This document shows, in pieces, positions 12,201 through 24,200 of a stretch of 64,000 bases of DNA (its first letter is position 1; each line of letters starts with the position of its first letter). A program made the translations under genes and the position numbers. The notes under the pieces were generated by a model, which had not been told where the DNA came from, did no database searches, and was given only the letters and a program-made list of their open reading frames with translations. The DNA lies in assembly GCA_037783415.1 (NCBI GenBank), contig JAZGTN010000025.1, forward strand, positions 4,650,001 to 4,714,000, read 5' to 3'. This DNA is from Leptasterias polaris. Lineage: Eukaryota > Echinodermata > Asteroidea > Forcipulatida > Asteriidae.

Positions 12201-15200
12201 GATGGTTGCTTACTGACTGGTGTGAATGTGATCACCTGAGAGGAAAGAATAGTTAAACAAATTCAGAAAGTCCTCCTAACCCTTTGTGCACACATTTTTT
12301 AACAAACTGTTAGAAACTTGACTCTGATAATAAAGGTGTAAAAGTATTTCTAATTTCTCACCTGGGCTTCTTGCGTGCCTTCTAGAAACAGGGGCTTAAA
12401 GTCAATGTCTGTTTCTTTCTTGGTGAAGAATTTAAGTGTCACAGACACAGGTTCCTCAGTTTCAGTCGTAGATGGTGATGATGAGATAAGCCGTATGCTG
12501 ATTGCTCTGATAAAGGCAGTTCGTGTTAATTTTCCGTCAACACTGGGCAGATCATTGTCTCCTTCAACGAGAGGCAAGTAGTCCAACTTGATGTAAGTTG
12601 TGCCATTTTCTACTTGTATAGTAATTAGATCTGAGGTAGACTGTAAGCTTTCCTGAAGGCCTGCTTCACCATCCATATTCTCAAAACAGTAACCTGCAGA
12701 TAAATACGTTATTAATGGTATCAAATTTGTCACGTATGTCGGTGCAAAAACCTAAAGTTTTAAGGCTAGTCTGATTATCAGTTAACCTAAATTACCTGGA
12801 GTTGTTGGTAGCTGAGGAGCTGTGGTGCTAACGGTTGTGCTAGTTGTGGTTTGTGTAGTCGTCGAGACTTCTAAAATGGCAAAAAATATTTTAGGTTAAT
12901 TAAATCCATCTGAGGTGATGATCAAGGTTAACCAACTTTTATTGAGTGATCTGAAATCATGAAACACAGAAGCACCCAAAAAATTAACTGTTTGCTGAAA
13001 CCGAGTTTTAATGAGCGAAAAAAAACCGTTCATTCGTTGGGAAAAGGAAAAGATTACCTTCAGCACATCCCAAGACGGTTAACTCAATAGTTGCTCCACT
13101 CACACCTAGGACATCAATGAAGTTGACCTGGAGTTCCTTTATACCTTGTAGTAATGGTTCGTCGATGGAAAATATCTTCACTTCTGATTGAATGGCCTCA
13201 ATAGAAAGGGTAAACTGTGAACAGGACAATGAAGGTATTTGCTTTACTACAAAATACTAATCAATGACCGCATTTTATAAAATAAAATATAAAACAAGTA
13301 AAACATGTGTATTAGTATTTAAGTGCTCTCGCTCACCTCCCCGTTTGAATCATCGGTCACTACTTGCTTGAAATCTGTGTCGTCTACTTTCTTAACAAAC
13401 ACTGTGAACGTGATCTTGACTGACTGAGGTGCAGTTGAACCAGCCTTTGGTGTGGTCTTTCCTTCTGATTGCCCGGCAGTGACACTTGATGTGGTTTTCT
13501 TCAAAGTAATAAGAACTCCACGAAGATTGATACTGTTTGTGAACTCTCGCTCTAAGACTGCACTTCTGCCAACAGCCTGCTCAATTGGTAACTTGGAAAA
13601 TGTTAGCAAGTGTGTGTCATTGGCATTGACGAGATCTCCTCTTGTCTTGTCTTTTGACTCTACACCATTTTCGCTATCCATATTTTGAAGACAGTACCCT
13701 GAAAAGACAGAAATGTGTGATAAATACACCAGACGGATTGATCAGAGGAAAGGTTGTTGCTATAGTCGATTTTACTTCTCGTAACCTAAATAATGTAAGT
13801 CTTACCTTTTGTGGTTGAAAGCTGAGATGTTGTTGAGGTTGTTGTTTGTTCTGTGCTTGTCTGAGTTGGTGTTGTAACTGCCATGGTGCTTGTGGATTCT
13901 TCGGTTGTGGTCGTTGGTGTTGTCACCGAGACTGTTGTAGTTGCTAACTGAGTTGTGGTAAATTCTACGACCAAAATAAGGACAAAATTGGTATCAGAAT
14001 ACTGTTTAATACTTGGAAAATAAAAGGGTCTGAAGACAATTCCTGTCAAAGCGTTGCGTATAGGTATCGAGCATTTGTTTTATAAATGAATGTCTCAGGT
14101 TCGAGAGACTGAAATACTGTTTTCCTGCTACTACCAGCTTACCTTCTGCACAGCCCAAAACATGTAGTTCTAAAGAAGCAGAATCAACACCGGTGACCTG
14201 TAGGACAGACACACGGAATGCCAAAACCCCTTTAAGGGTTCCATCTGCACTCTTCAGGAGCATCTGCGATGGTTGCTTACTGACTGGTGTGAATGTGATC
14301 ATCTGAGAGGAAAGAATAGTTAAACAAATTCAGAAAGTCCTCCTCACCCTTTGTGCACACATTTTTTTACAAACTGTTAGAAACTTGACTCTGATAATAA
14401 AGGTGTAAAAGTATTTCTAATTTCTCACCTGGGCTTCTTGCGTGCCTTCTAGCAACAGGGGCTTAAAGTCAATGTCTGTTTCTTTCTTGGTGAAGAATTT
14501 AAGTGTCACAGACACAGGTTCCTCAGTTCCAGTCGTAGATGGTGTCGAAGATGATGATGATGAGATAAGCTGTATGCTGATTGCTCTGATAAAGGCAGTT
14601 CGTGTTAATTTTCCGTCAACACTGGGCAGATCATTGTCTCCTTCAACGAGAGGCAAGCTGTCCAACGTGATGTAAGTTGTGCCATTTTCTACTTGTATAG
14701 TAATTAGATCTGAGGTAGACATTAAGCTTTCCTGAAGGCCTGCTTCACCATCCATATTCTCCAAACAGTAACCTGCAGATAAATACGTTATTAATGGTAT
14801 CAAATTTGTCACGTATGTCGGTGCAAAAACCTAAAGTTTTAAGGCTAGTCTGATTATCAGTTAACGTAAATTACCTGGAGTTGTTGGTAGCTGAGGAGCT
14901 ATGGTGCTAACAGTTGTGCTTGTTGTTGTGGTTTTTCTTGCTATTAATTTTGAATAAACGAAAAAGACAATTGAGAACAATTCATTAAGTGCATATTCAA
15001 TAAGCAGAATGTGACATCTTCTGAAATTAAACTAACTTGGTTGACTTTATTGAAGCCAAAATACGTATTAAAACATTTGTAACAATGAAATGATCCACCA
15101 TGCATTACAAAAAACAATAACATTTTAATTGGTGCATGGATTTACTTACTAGTAGGCCTACGTGGGCTTCTGGTCGTAGTAGGAACCTGATAAGTTTCTC

Positions 15201-18200
15201 CAGTTAGCAGACCTAAAGGGTTAATCAATTTTTTTTAAACATTCAAACAAAAGAAATTGAATTTGTATTCGTTTTCGTTCGTTTTTCTTAATATATTAAC
15301 TTGCTCTTGTTGTCAAGACTCTTTTTTAAATAAATAAGATTTTTCTACCTTGAGTTGTAGGGGATTCAGTCATTTTGTATTCAGTTGTTGTGAACTCTGG
15401 AAAAGCAAAAAGTGACTGGTCAGTAATTAGTTGATCTTCGAACAATATTCTGTATTTTCTGTATATTATGTATAGTTTAAAGTGGTAGTACACAAAAATG
15501 CAATGATATCAAACACTGTTATGGAAATTAAAAATCCAAAAACCCTTCTGGATAACAGAACAAGACGTTGTGTCACAAAGGACTTTAAGGCAAGTAATAC
15601 CATTATGTGCTGATGTGCAATGCTAACAAATAATGTGCATTGATTGATCTGAACACAGGAATTTATGACAGAACCCATCTCCCCCCTAAAAAATACACCC
15701 CCCAAAAAACTCCACAAACAAACAAACAAACAAACAAACAAACAAACAAACAAACAAACAAACAAATAACCAGAGCGTCTGCTCGATCTAATAATAATAA
15801 TAATAGGCCTAGTGGCTTCTTATACAGCGCACATATATGTTGCTCATTGACACTCAAGGCGCTTCAAAAGTCACTATTTTCCTGCAAGGTATGTGGAGCT
15901 ACGTTTTCAAGTATGAGACCTATTCCTTTACATAGCACCATGTAATGGCCGACAAGGTGCTGTTGCGCAATTTCCAGCCAATCACACCAGGAACACCGGG
16001 GCGAACCCCTTCTCTTTTCGATAAGTGCACTGGGTTCTTGTACATGCACTACACAACACATGGATCCAACGGCGTTACGTACAATCCGAAAGACAAAGCA
16101 ATAATGGTTAAGTGTTTTGCTTAAAGGAAACAAGTGTCACGACTTGGACTCGAACCAACACTCTGCTGATCTGAAAAACACAGCTTGAGTCCGGTGCTCT
16201 TATCCGCTCTGCCACGACACGCCGATTCTTTTAATAAAAGAAGAACATTCTTTCCCTTCTACTAGGAATGTATTACCTTCAGCACATCCCAAGACGGTGA
16301 ACTCAATAGTTGCTCCACTCACACCTAGGACATCAATGAAGTTGACCTGGAGTTCCTTTATACCTTGTAGTAATGGTTCGTCGATGGAAAATATCTTCAC
16401 TTCTGATTGAATGGCCTCAATAGAAAGGGTAAACTGTGAACAGGACAATGAAGGTTTTGTTTACTACAAAATACTAATCAATGACCGCATTTTATAAAAT
16501 AAAATATAAAACAAGTAAAACATGTGTATTAGTATTTAAGTGCTCTCGCTCACCTCCCCGTTTGAATCATCGGTCACTACTTGCTTGAAATCTGTGTCGT
16601 CTACTTTCTTAACAAACACTGTGAACGTGATCTTGACTGACTGAGGTGCAGTTGAACCAGCCTTTGGTGTGGTCTTTCCTTCTGATTGCCCGGCAGTGAC
16701 ACTTGATGTGGTTTTCTTCAAAGTAATAATAACTCCACGAAGATTGATACTGTTTGTGAACTCTCGCTCTAAGACGGCACTTCTGCCAACAGCCTGCTCA
16801 ATTGGTAACTTGGAAAATGTTAGCAAGTGTGTGTCATTGGCATTGACGAGATCTCCTCTTGTCTTGTCTTTTGACTCTACACCATTTTCGCTATCCATAT
16901 TTTGAAGACAGTATCCTGAAAAGACAGAAATGTGTGATAAATACACCAGACGGATTGATCAGAGGAAAGGTTGTTGCTATAGTCGATTTTACTTCTCGTA
17001 ACCTAAATAATGTAAGTCTTACCTTTTGTGGTTGAAAGCTGAGATGTTGTTGAGGTTGTTGTTTGTTCTGTGCTTGTCTGAGTTGGTGTTGTAACTGCCA
17101 TGGTGCTTGTGGATTCTTCGGTTGTGGTCGTTGGTGTTGTCACCGAGACTGTTGTAGTTGCTAACTGAGTTGTGGTAAATTCTACGACCAAAATAAGGAC
17201 AAAATTGGTATCAGAATACTTTTTAATACTTGGAAAATAAAAGGGTCTGAAGACAATTCCTGTCAAAGCGTTGCGTATAGGTATCGAGCATTTGTTTTAT
17301 AAATGAATGTCTCAGGTTCGAGAGACTGAAATACTGTTTTCCTGCTACTACCAGCTTACCTTCTGCACAGCCCAAAACATGTAGTTCTAAAGTAGCAGAA
17401 TCAACACCGGTGACCTGTAGGACAGACACACGGAATGCCAAAACCCCTTTAAGGGTTCCATCTGCACTCTTCAGGAGCATCTGCGATGGTTGCTTACTGA
17501 CTGGTGTGAATGTGATCACCTGAGAGGAAAGAATAGTTAAACAAATTCAGAAAGTCCTCCTAACCCTTTGTGCACACATTTTTTAACAAACTGTTAGAAA
17601 CTTGACTCTGATAATAAAGGTGTAAAAGTATTTCTAATTTCTCACCTGGGCTTCTTGCGTGCCTTCTAGCAACAGGGGCTTAAAGTCAATGTCTGTTTCT
17701 TTCTTGGTGAAGAATTTAAGTGTCACAGACACAGGTTCCTCAGTTTCAGTCGTAGATGGTGATGATGAGATAAGCCGTATGCTGATTGCTCTGATAAAGG
17801 CAGTTCGTGTTAATTTTCCGTCAACACTGGGCAGATCATTGTCTCCTTCAACGAGAGGCAAGTAGTCCAACTTGATGTAAGTTGTGCCATTTTCTACTTG
17901 TATAGTAATTAGATCTGAGGTAGACTGTAAGCTTTCCTGAAGGCCTGCTTCACCATCCATATTCTCAAAACAGTAACCTGCAGATAAATACGTTATTAAT
18001 GGTATCAAATTTGTCACGTATGTCGGTGCAAAAACCTAAAGTTTTAAGGCTAGTCTGATTATCAGTTAACCTAAATTACCTGGAGTTGTTGGTAGCTGAG
18101 GAGCTGTGGTGCTAACGGTTGTGCTAGTTGTGGTTTGTGTAGTCGTCGAGACTTCTAAAATGGCAAAAAATATTTTAGGTTAATTAAATCCATCTGAGGT

Positions 18201-21200
18201 GATGATCAAGGTTAACCAACTTTTATTGAGTGATCTGAAATCATGAAACACAGAAGCACCCAAAAAATTAACTGTTTGCTGAAACCGAGTTTTAATGAGC
18301 GAAAAAAAACCGTTCATTCGTTGGGAAAAGGAAAAGATTACCTTCAGCACATCCCAAGACGGTTAACTCAATAGTTGCTCCACTCACACCTAGGACATCA
18401 ATGAAGTTGACCTGGAGTTCCTTTATACCTTGTAGTAATGGTTCGTCGATGGAAAATATCTTCACTTCTGATTGAATGGCCTCAATAGAAAGGGTAAACT
18501 GTGAACAGGACAATGAAGGTATTTGCTTTACTACAAAATACTAATCAATGACCGCATTTTATAAAATAAAATATAAAACAAGTAAAACATGTGTATTAGT
18601 ATTTAAGTGCTCTCGCTCACCTCCCCGTTTGAATCATCGGTCACTACTTGCTTGAAATCTGTGTCGTCTACTTTCTTAACAAACACTGTGAACGTGATCT
18701 TGACTGACTGAGGTGCAGTTGAACCAGCCTTTGGTGTGGTCTTTCCTTCTGATTGCCCGGCAGTGACACTTGATGTGGTTTTCTTCAAAGTAATAATAAC
18801 TCCACGAAGATTGATACTGTTTGTGAACTCTCGCTCTAAGACTGCACTTCTGCCAACAGCCTGCTCAATTGGTAACTTGGAAAATGTTAGCAAGTGTGTG
18901 TCATTGGCATTGACGAGATCTCCTCTTGTCTTGTCTTTTGACTCTACACCATTTTCGCTATCCATATTTTGAAGACAGTACCCTGAAAAGACAGAAATGT
19001 GTGATAAATACACCAGACGGATTGATCAGAGGAAAGGTTGTTGCTATAGTCGATTTTACTTCTCGTAACCTAAATAATGTAAGTCTTACCTTTTGTGGTT
19101 GAAAGCTGAGATGTTGTTGAGGTTGTTGTTTGTTCTGTGCTTGTCTGAGTTGGTGTTGTAACTGCCATGGTGCTTGTGGATTCTTCGGTTGTGGTCGTTG
19201 GTGTTGTCACCGAGACTGTTGTAGTTGCTAACTGAGTTGTGGTAAATTCTACGACCAAAATAAGGACAAAATTGGTATCAGAATACTTTTTAATACTTGG
19301 AAAATAAAAGGGTCTGAAGACAATTCCTGTCAAAGCGTTGCGTATAGGTATCGAGCATTTGTTTTATAAATGAATGTCTCAGGTTCGAGAGACTGAAATA
19401 CTGTTTTCCTGCTACTACCAGCTTACCTTCTGCACAGCCCAAAACATGTAGTTCTAAAGTAGCAGAATCAACACCGGTGACCTGTAGGACAGACACACGG
19501 AATGCCAAAACCCCTTTAAGGGTTCCATCTGCACTCTTCAGGAGCATCTGCGATGGTTGCTTACTGACTGGTGTGAATGTGATCACCTGAGAGGAAAGAA
19601 TAGTTAAACAAATTCAGAAAGTCCTCCTAACCCTTTGTGCACACATTTTTTAACAAACTGTTAGAAACTTGACTCTGATAATAAAGGTGTAAAAGTATTT
19701 CTAATTTCTCACCTGGGCTTCTTGCGTGCCTTCTAGCAACAGGGGCTTAAAGTCAATGTCTGTTTCTTTCTTGGTGAAGAATTTAAGTGTCACAGACACA
19801 GGTTCCTCAGTTTCAGTCGTAGATGGTGATGATGAGATAAGCCGTATGCTGATTGCTCTGATAAAGGCAGTTCGTGTTAATTTTCCGTCAACACTGGGCA
19901 GATCATTGTCTCCTTCAACGAGAGGCAAGTAGTCCAACTTGATGTAAGTTGTGCCATTTTCTACTTGTATAGTAATTAGATCTGAGGTAGACTGTAAGCT
20001 TTCCTGAAGGCCTGCTTCACCATCCATATTCTCAAAACAGTAACCTGCAGATAAATACGTTATTAATGGTATCAAATTTGTCACGTATGTCGGTGCAAAA
20101 ACCTAAAGTTTTAAGGCTAGTCTGATTATCAGTTAACCTAAATTACCTGGAGTTGTTGGTAGCTGAGGAGCTGTGGTGCTAACGGTTGTGCTAGTTGTGG
20201 TTTGTGTAGTCGTCGAGACTTCTAAAATGGCAAAAAATATTTTAGGTTAATTAAATCCATCTGAGGTGATGATCAAGGTTAACCAACTTTTATTGAGTGA
20301 TCTGAAATCATGAAACACAGAAGCACCCAAAAAATTAACTGTTTGCTGAAACCGAGTTTTAATGAGCGAAAAAAAAAACGTTCATTCGTTGGGAAAAGGA
20401 AAAGATTACCTTCAGCACATCCCAAGACGGTTAACTCAATAGTTGCTCCACTCACACCTAGGACATCAATGAAGTTGACCTGGAGTTCCTTTATACCTTG
20501 TAGTAATGGTTCGTCGATGGAAAATATCTTCACTTCTGATTGAATGGCCTCAATAGAAAGGGTAAACTGTGAACAGGACAATGAAGGTATTTGCTTTACT
20601 ACAAAATACTAATCAATGACCGCATTTTATAAAATAAAATATAAAACAAGTAAAACATGTGTATTAGTATTTAAGTGCTCTCGCTCACCTCCCCGTTTGA
20701 ATCATCGGTCACTACTTGCTTGAAATCTGTGTCGTCTACTTTCTTAACAAACACTGTGAACGTGATCTTGACTGACTGAGGTGCAGTTGAACCAGCCTTT
20801 GGTGTGGTCTTTCCTTCTGATTGCCCGGCAGTGACACTTGATGTGGTTTTCTTCAAAGTAATAATAACTCCACGAAGATTGATACTGTTTGTGAACTCTC
20901 GCTCTAAGACTGCACTTCTGCCAACAGCCTGCTCAATTGGTAACTTGGAAAATGTTAGCAAGTGTGTGTCATTGGCATTGACGAGATCTCCTCTTGTCTT
21001 GTCTTTTGACTCTACACCATTTTCGCTATCCATATTTTGAAGACAGTACCCTGAAAAGACAGAAATGTGTGATAAATACACCAGACGGATTGATCAGAGG
21101 AAAGGTTGTTGCTATAGTCGATTTTACTTCTCGTAACCTAAATAATGTAAGTCTTACCTTTTGTGGTTGAAAGCTGAGATGTTGTTGAGGTTGTTGTTTG

Positions 21201-24200
21201 TTCTGTGCTTGTCTGAGTTGGTGTTGTAACTGCCATGGTGCTTGTGGATTCTTCGGTTGTGGTCGTTGGTGTTGTCACCGAGACTGTTGTAGTTGCTAAC
21301 TGAGTTGTGGTAAATTCTACGACCAAAATAAGGACAAAATTGGTATCAGAATACTTTTTAATACTTGGAAAATAAAAGGGTCTGAAGACAATTCCTGTCA
21401 AAGCGTTGCGTATAGGTATCGAGCATTTGTTTTATAAATGAATGTCTCAGGTTCGAGAGACTGAAATACTGTTTTCCTGCTACTACCAGCTTACCTTCTG
21501 CACAGCCCAAAACATGTAGTTCTAAAGTAGCAGAATCAACACCGGTGACCTGTAGGACAGACACACGGAATGCCAAAACCCCTTTAAGGGTTCCATCTGC
21601 ACTCTTCAGGAGCATCTGCGATGGTTGCTTACTGACTGGTGTGAATGTGATCACCTGAGAGGAAAGAATAGTTAAACAAATTCAGAAAGTCCTCCTAACC
21701 CTTTGTGCACACATTTTTTAACAAACTGTTAGAAACTTGACTCTGATAATAAAGGTGTAAAAGTATTTCTAATTTCTCACCTGGGCTTCTTGCGTGCCTT
21801 CTAGCAAGAGGGGCTTAAAGTCAATGTCTGTTTCTTTCTTGGTGAAGAATTTAAGTGTCACAGACACAGGTTCCTCAGTTTCAGTCGTAGATGGTGATGA
21901 TGAGATAAGCCGTATGCTGATTGCTCTGATAAAGGCAGTTCGTGTTAATTTTCCGTCAACACTGGGCAGATCATTGTCTCCTTCAACGAGAGGCAAGTAG
22001 TCCAACTTGATGTAAGTTGTGCCATTTTCTACTTGTATAGTAATTAGATCTGAGGTAGACTGTAAGCTTTCCTGAAGGCCTGCTTCACCATCCATATTCT
22101 CAAAACAGTAACCTGCAGATAAATACGTTATTAATGGTATCAAATTTGTCACGTATGTCTGTGCAAAAACCTAAAGTTTTAAGGCTAGTCTGATTATCAG
22201 TTAACCTAAATTACCTGGAGTTGTTGGTAGCTGAGGAGCTGTGGTGCTAACGGTTGTGCTAGTTGTGGTTTGTGTAGTCGTCGAGACTTCTAAAATGGCA
22301 AAAAATATTTTAGGTTAATTAAATCCATCTGAGGTGATGATCAAGGTTAACCAACTTTTATTGAGTGATCTGAAATCATGAAACACAGAAGCACCCAAAA
22401 AATTAACTGTTTGCTGAAACCGAGTTTTAATGAGCGAAAAAAAAACGTTCATTCGTTGGGAAAAGGAAAAGATTACCTTCAGCACATCCCAAGACGGTTA
22501 ACTCAATAGTTGCTCCACTCACACCTAGGACATCAATGAAGTTGACCTGGAGTTCCTTTATACCTTGTAGTAATGGTTCGTCGATGGAAAATATCTTCAC
22601 TTCTGATTGAATGGCCTCAATAGAAAGGGTAAACTGTGAACAGGACAATGAAGGTATTTGCTTTACTACAAAATACTAATCAATGACCGCATTTTATAAA
22701 ATAAAATATAAAACAAGTAAAACATGTGTATTAGTATTTAAGTGCTCTCGCTCACCTCCCCGTTTGAATCATCGGTCACTACTTGCTTGAAATCTGTGTC
22801 GTCTACTTTCTTAACAAACACTGTGAACGTGATCTTGACTGACTGAGGTGCAGTTGAACCAGCCTTTGGTGTGGTCTTTCCTTCTGATTGCCCGGCAGTG
22901 ACACTTGATGTGGTTTTCTTCAAAGTAATAATAACTCCACGAAGATTGATACTGTTTGTGAACTCTCGCTCTAAGACGGCACTTCTGCCAACAGCCTGCT
23001 CAATTGGTAACTTGGAAAATGTTAGCAAGTGTGTGTCATTGGCATTGACGAGATCTCCTCTTGTCTTGTCTTTTGACTCTACACCATTTTCGCTATCCAT
23101 ATTTTGAAGACAGTACCCTGAAAAGACAGAAATGTGTGATAAATACACCAGACGGATTGATCAGAGGAAAGGTTGTTGCTATAGTCGATTTTACTTCTCG
23201 TAACCTAAATAATGTAAGTCTTACCTTTTGTGGTTGAAAGCTGAGATGTTGTTGAGGTTGTTGTTTGTTCTGTGCTTGTCTGAGTTGGTGTTGTAACTGC
23301 CATGGTGCTTGTGGATTCTTCGGTTGTGGTCGTTGGTGTTGTCACCGAGACTGTTGTAGTTGCTAACTGAGTTGTGGTAAATTCTACGACCAAAATATGG
23401 ACAAAATTGGTATCAGAATACTTTTTAATACTTGGAAAATAAAAGGGTCTGAAGACAATTCCTGTCAAAGCGTTGCGTATAGGTATCGAGCATTTGTTTT
23501 ATAAATGAATGTCTCAGGTTCGAGAGACTGAAATACTGTTTTCCTGCTACTACCAGCTTACCTTCTGCACAGCCCAAAACATGTAGTTCTAAAGTAGCAG
23601 AATCAACACCGGTGACCTGTAGGACAGACACACGGAATGCCAAAACCCCTTTAAGGGTTCCATCTGCACTCTTCAGGAGCATCTGCGATGGTTGCTTACT
23701 GACTGGTGTGAATGTGATCACCTGAGAGGAAAGAATTTTTAAACAAATTCAGAAAGTCCTCCTAACCCTTTGTGCACACATTTTTTAACAAACTGTTAGA
23801 AACTTGACTCTGATAATAAAGGTGTAAAAGTATTTCTAATTTCTCACCTGGGCTTCTTGCGTGCCTTCTAGCAAGAGGGGCTTAAAGTCAATGTCTGTTT
23901 CTTTCTTGGTGAAGAATTTAAGTGTCACAGACACAGGTTCCTCAGTTTCAGTCGTAGATGGTGATGATGAGATAAGCCGTATGCTGATTGCTCTGATAAA
24001 GGCAGTTCGTGTTAATTTTCCGTCAACACTGGGCAGATCATTGTCTCCTTCAACGAGAGGCAAGTAGTCCAACTTGATGTAAGTTGTGCCATTTTCTACT
24101 TGTATAGTAATTAGATCTGAGGTAGACTGTAAGCTTTCCTGAAGGCCTGCTTCACCATCCATATTCTCAAAACAGTAACCTGCAGATAAATACGTTATTA

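Larger units (their letters stand above)
1..14870 (-). repeat. Array A block 1: 2,067-bp exon-cassette repeat, seven units plus a partial one
   Basis: a-domain N-half exons start at 936, 3003, 5070, 7137, 9204, 11271 and 13337. Spacing is 2,067 bp except 2,066 once (one-C deletion near 12056 in an intron). Each unit codes 1,245 nt (415 codons). The unit next to the SINE segment (unit 7) is the most diverged, as expected at an array edge. The left end runs off the window. Confidence 0.96.

Noticed and set aside
1..14870. Long plus-strand open frames repeated in every unit (for example 68, 78 and 94 codons)
   Set aside because: They are reverse-strand shadows of the minus-strand exons. They recur only because the DNA repeats, and they lack splice or start context.
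15663..15857. Repetitive (VCLF)n peptide frame
   Set aside because: It is translation of the (CAAA)n microsatellite.
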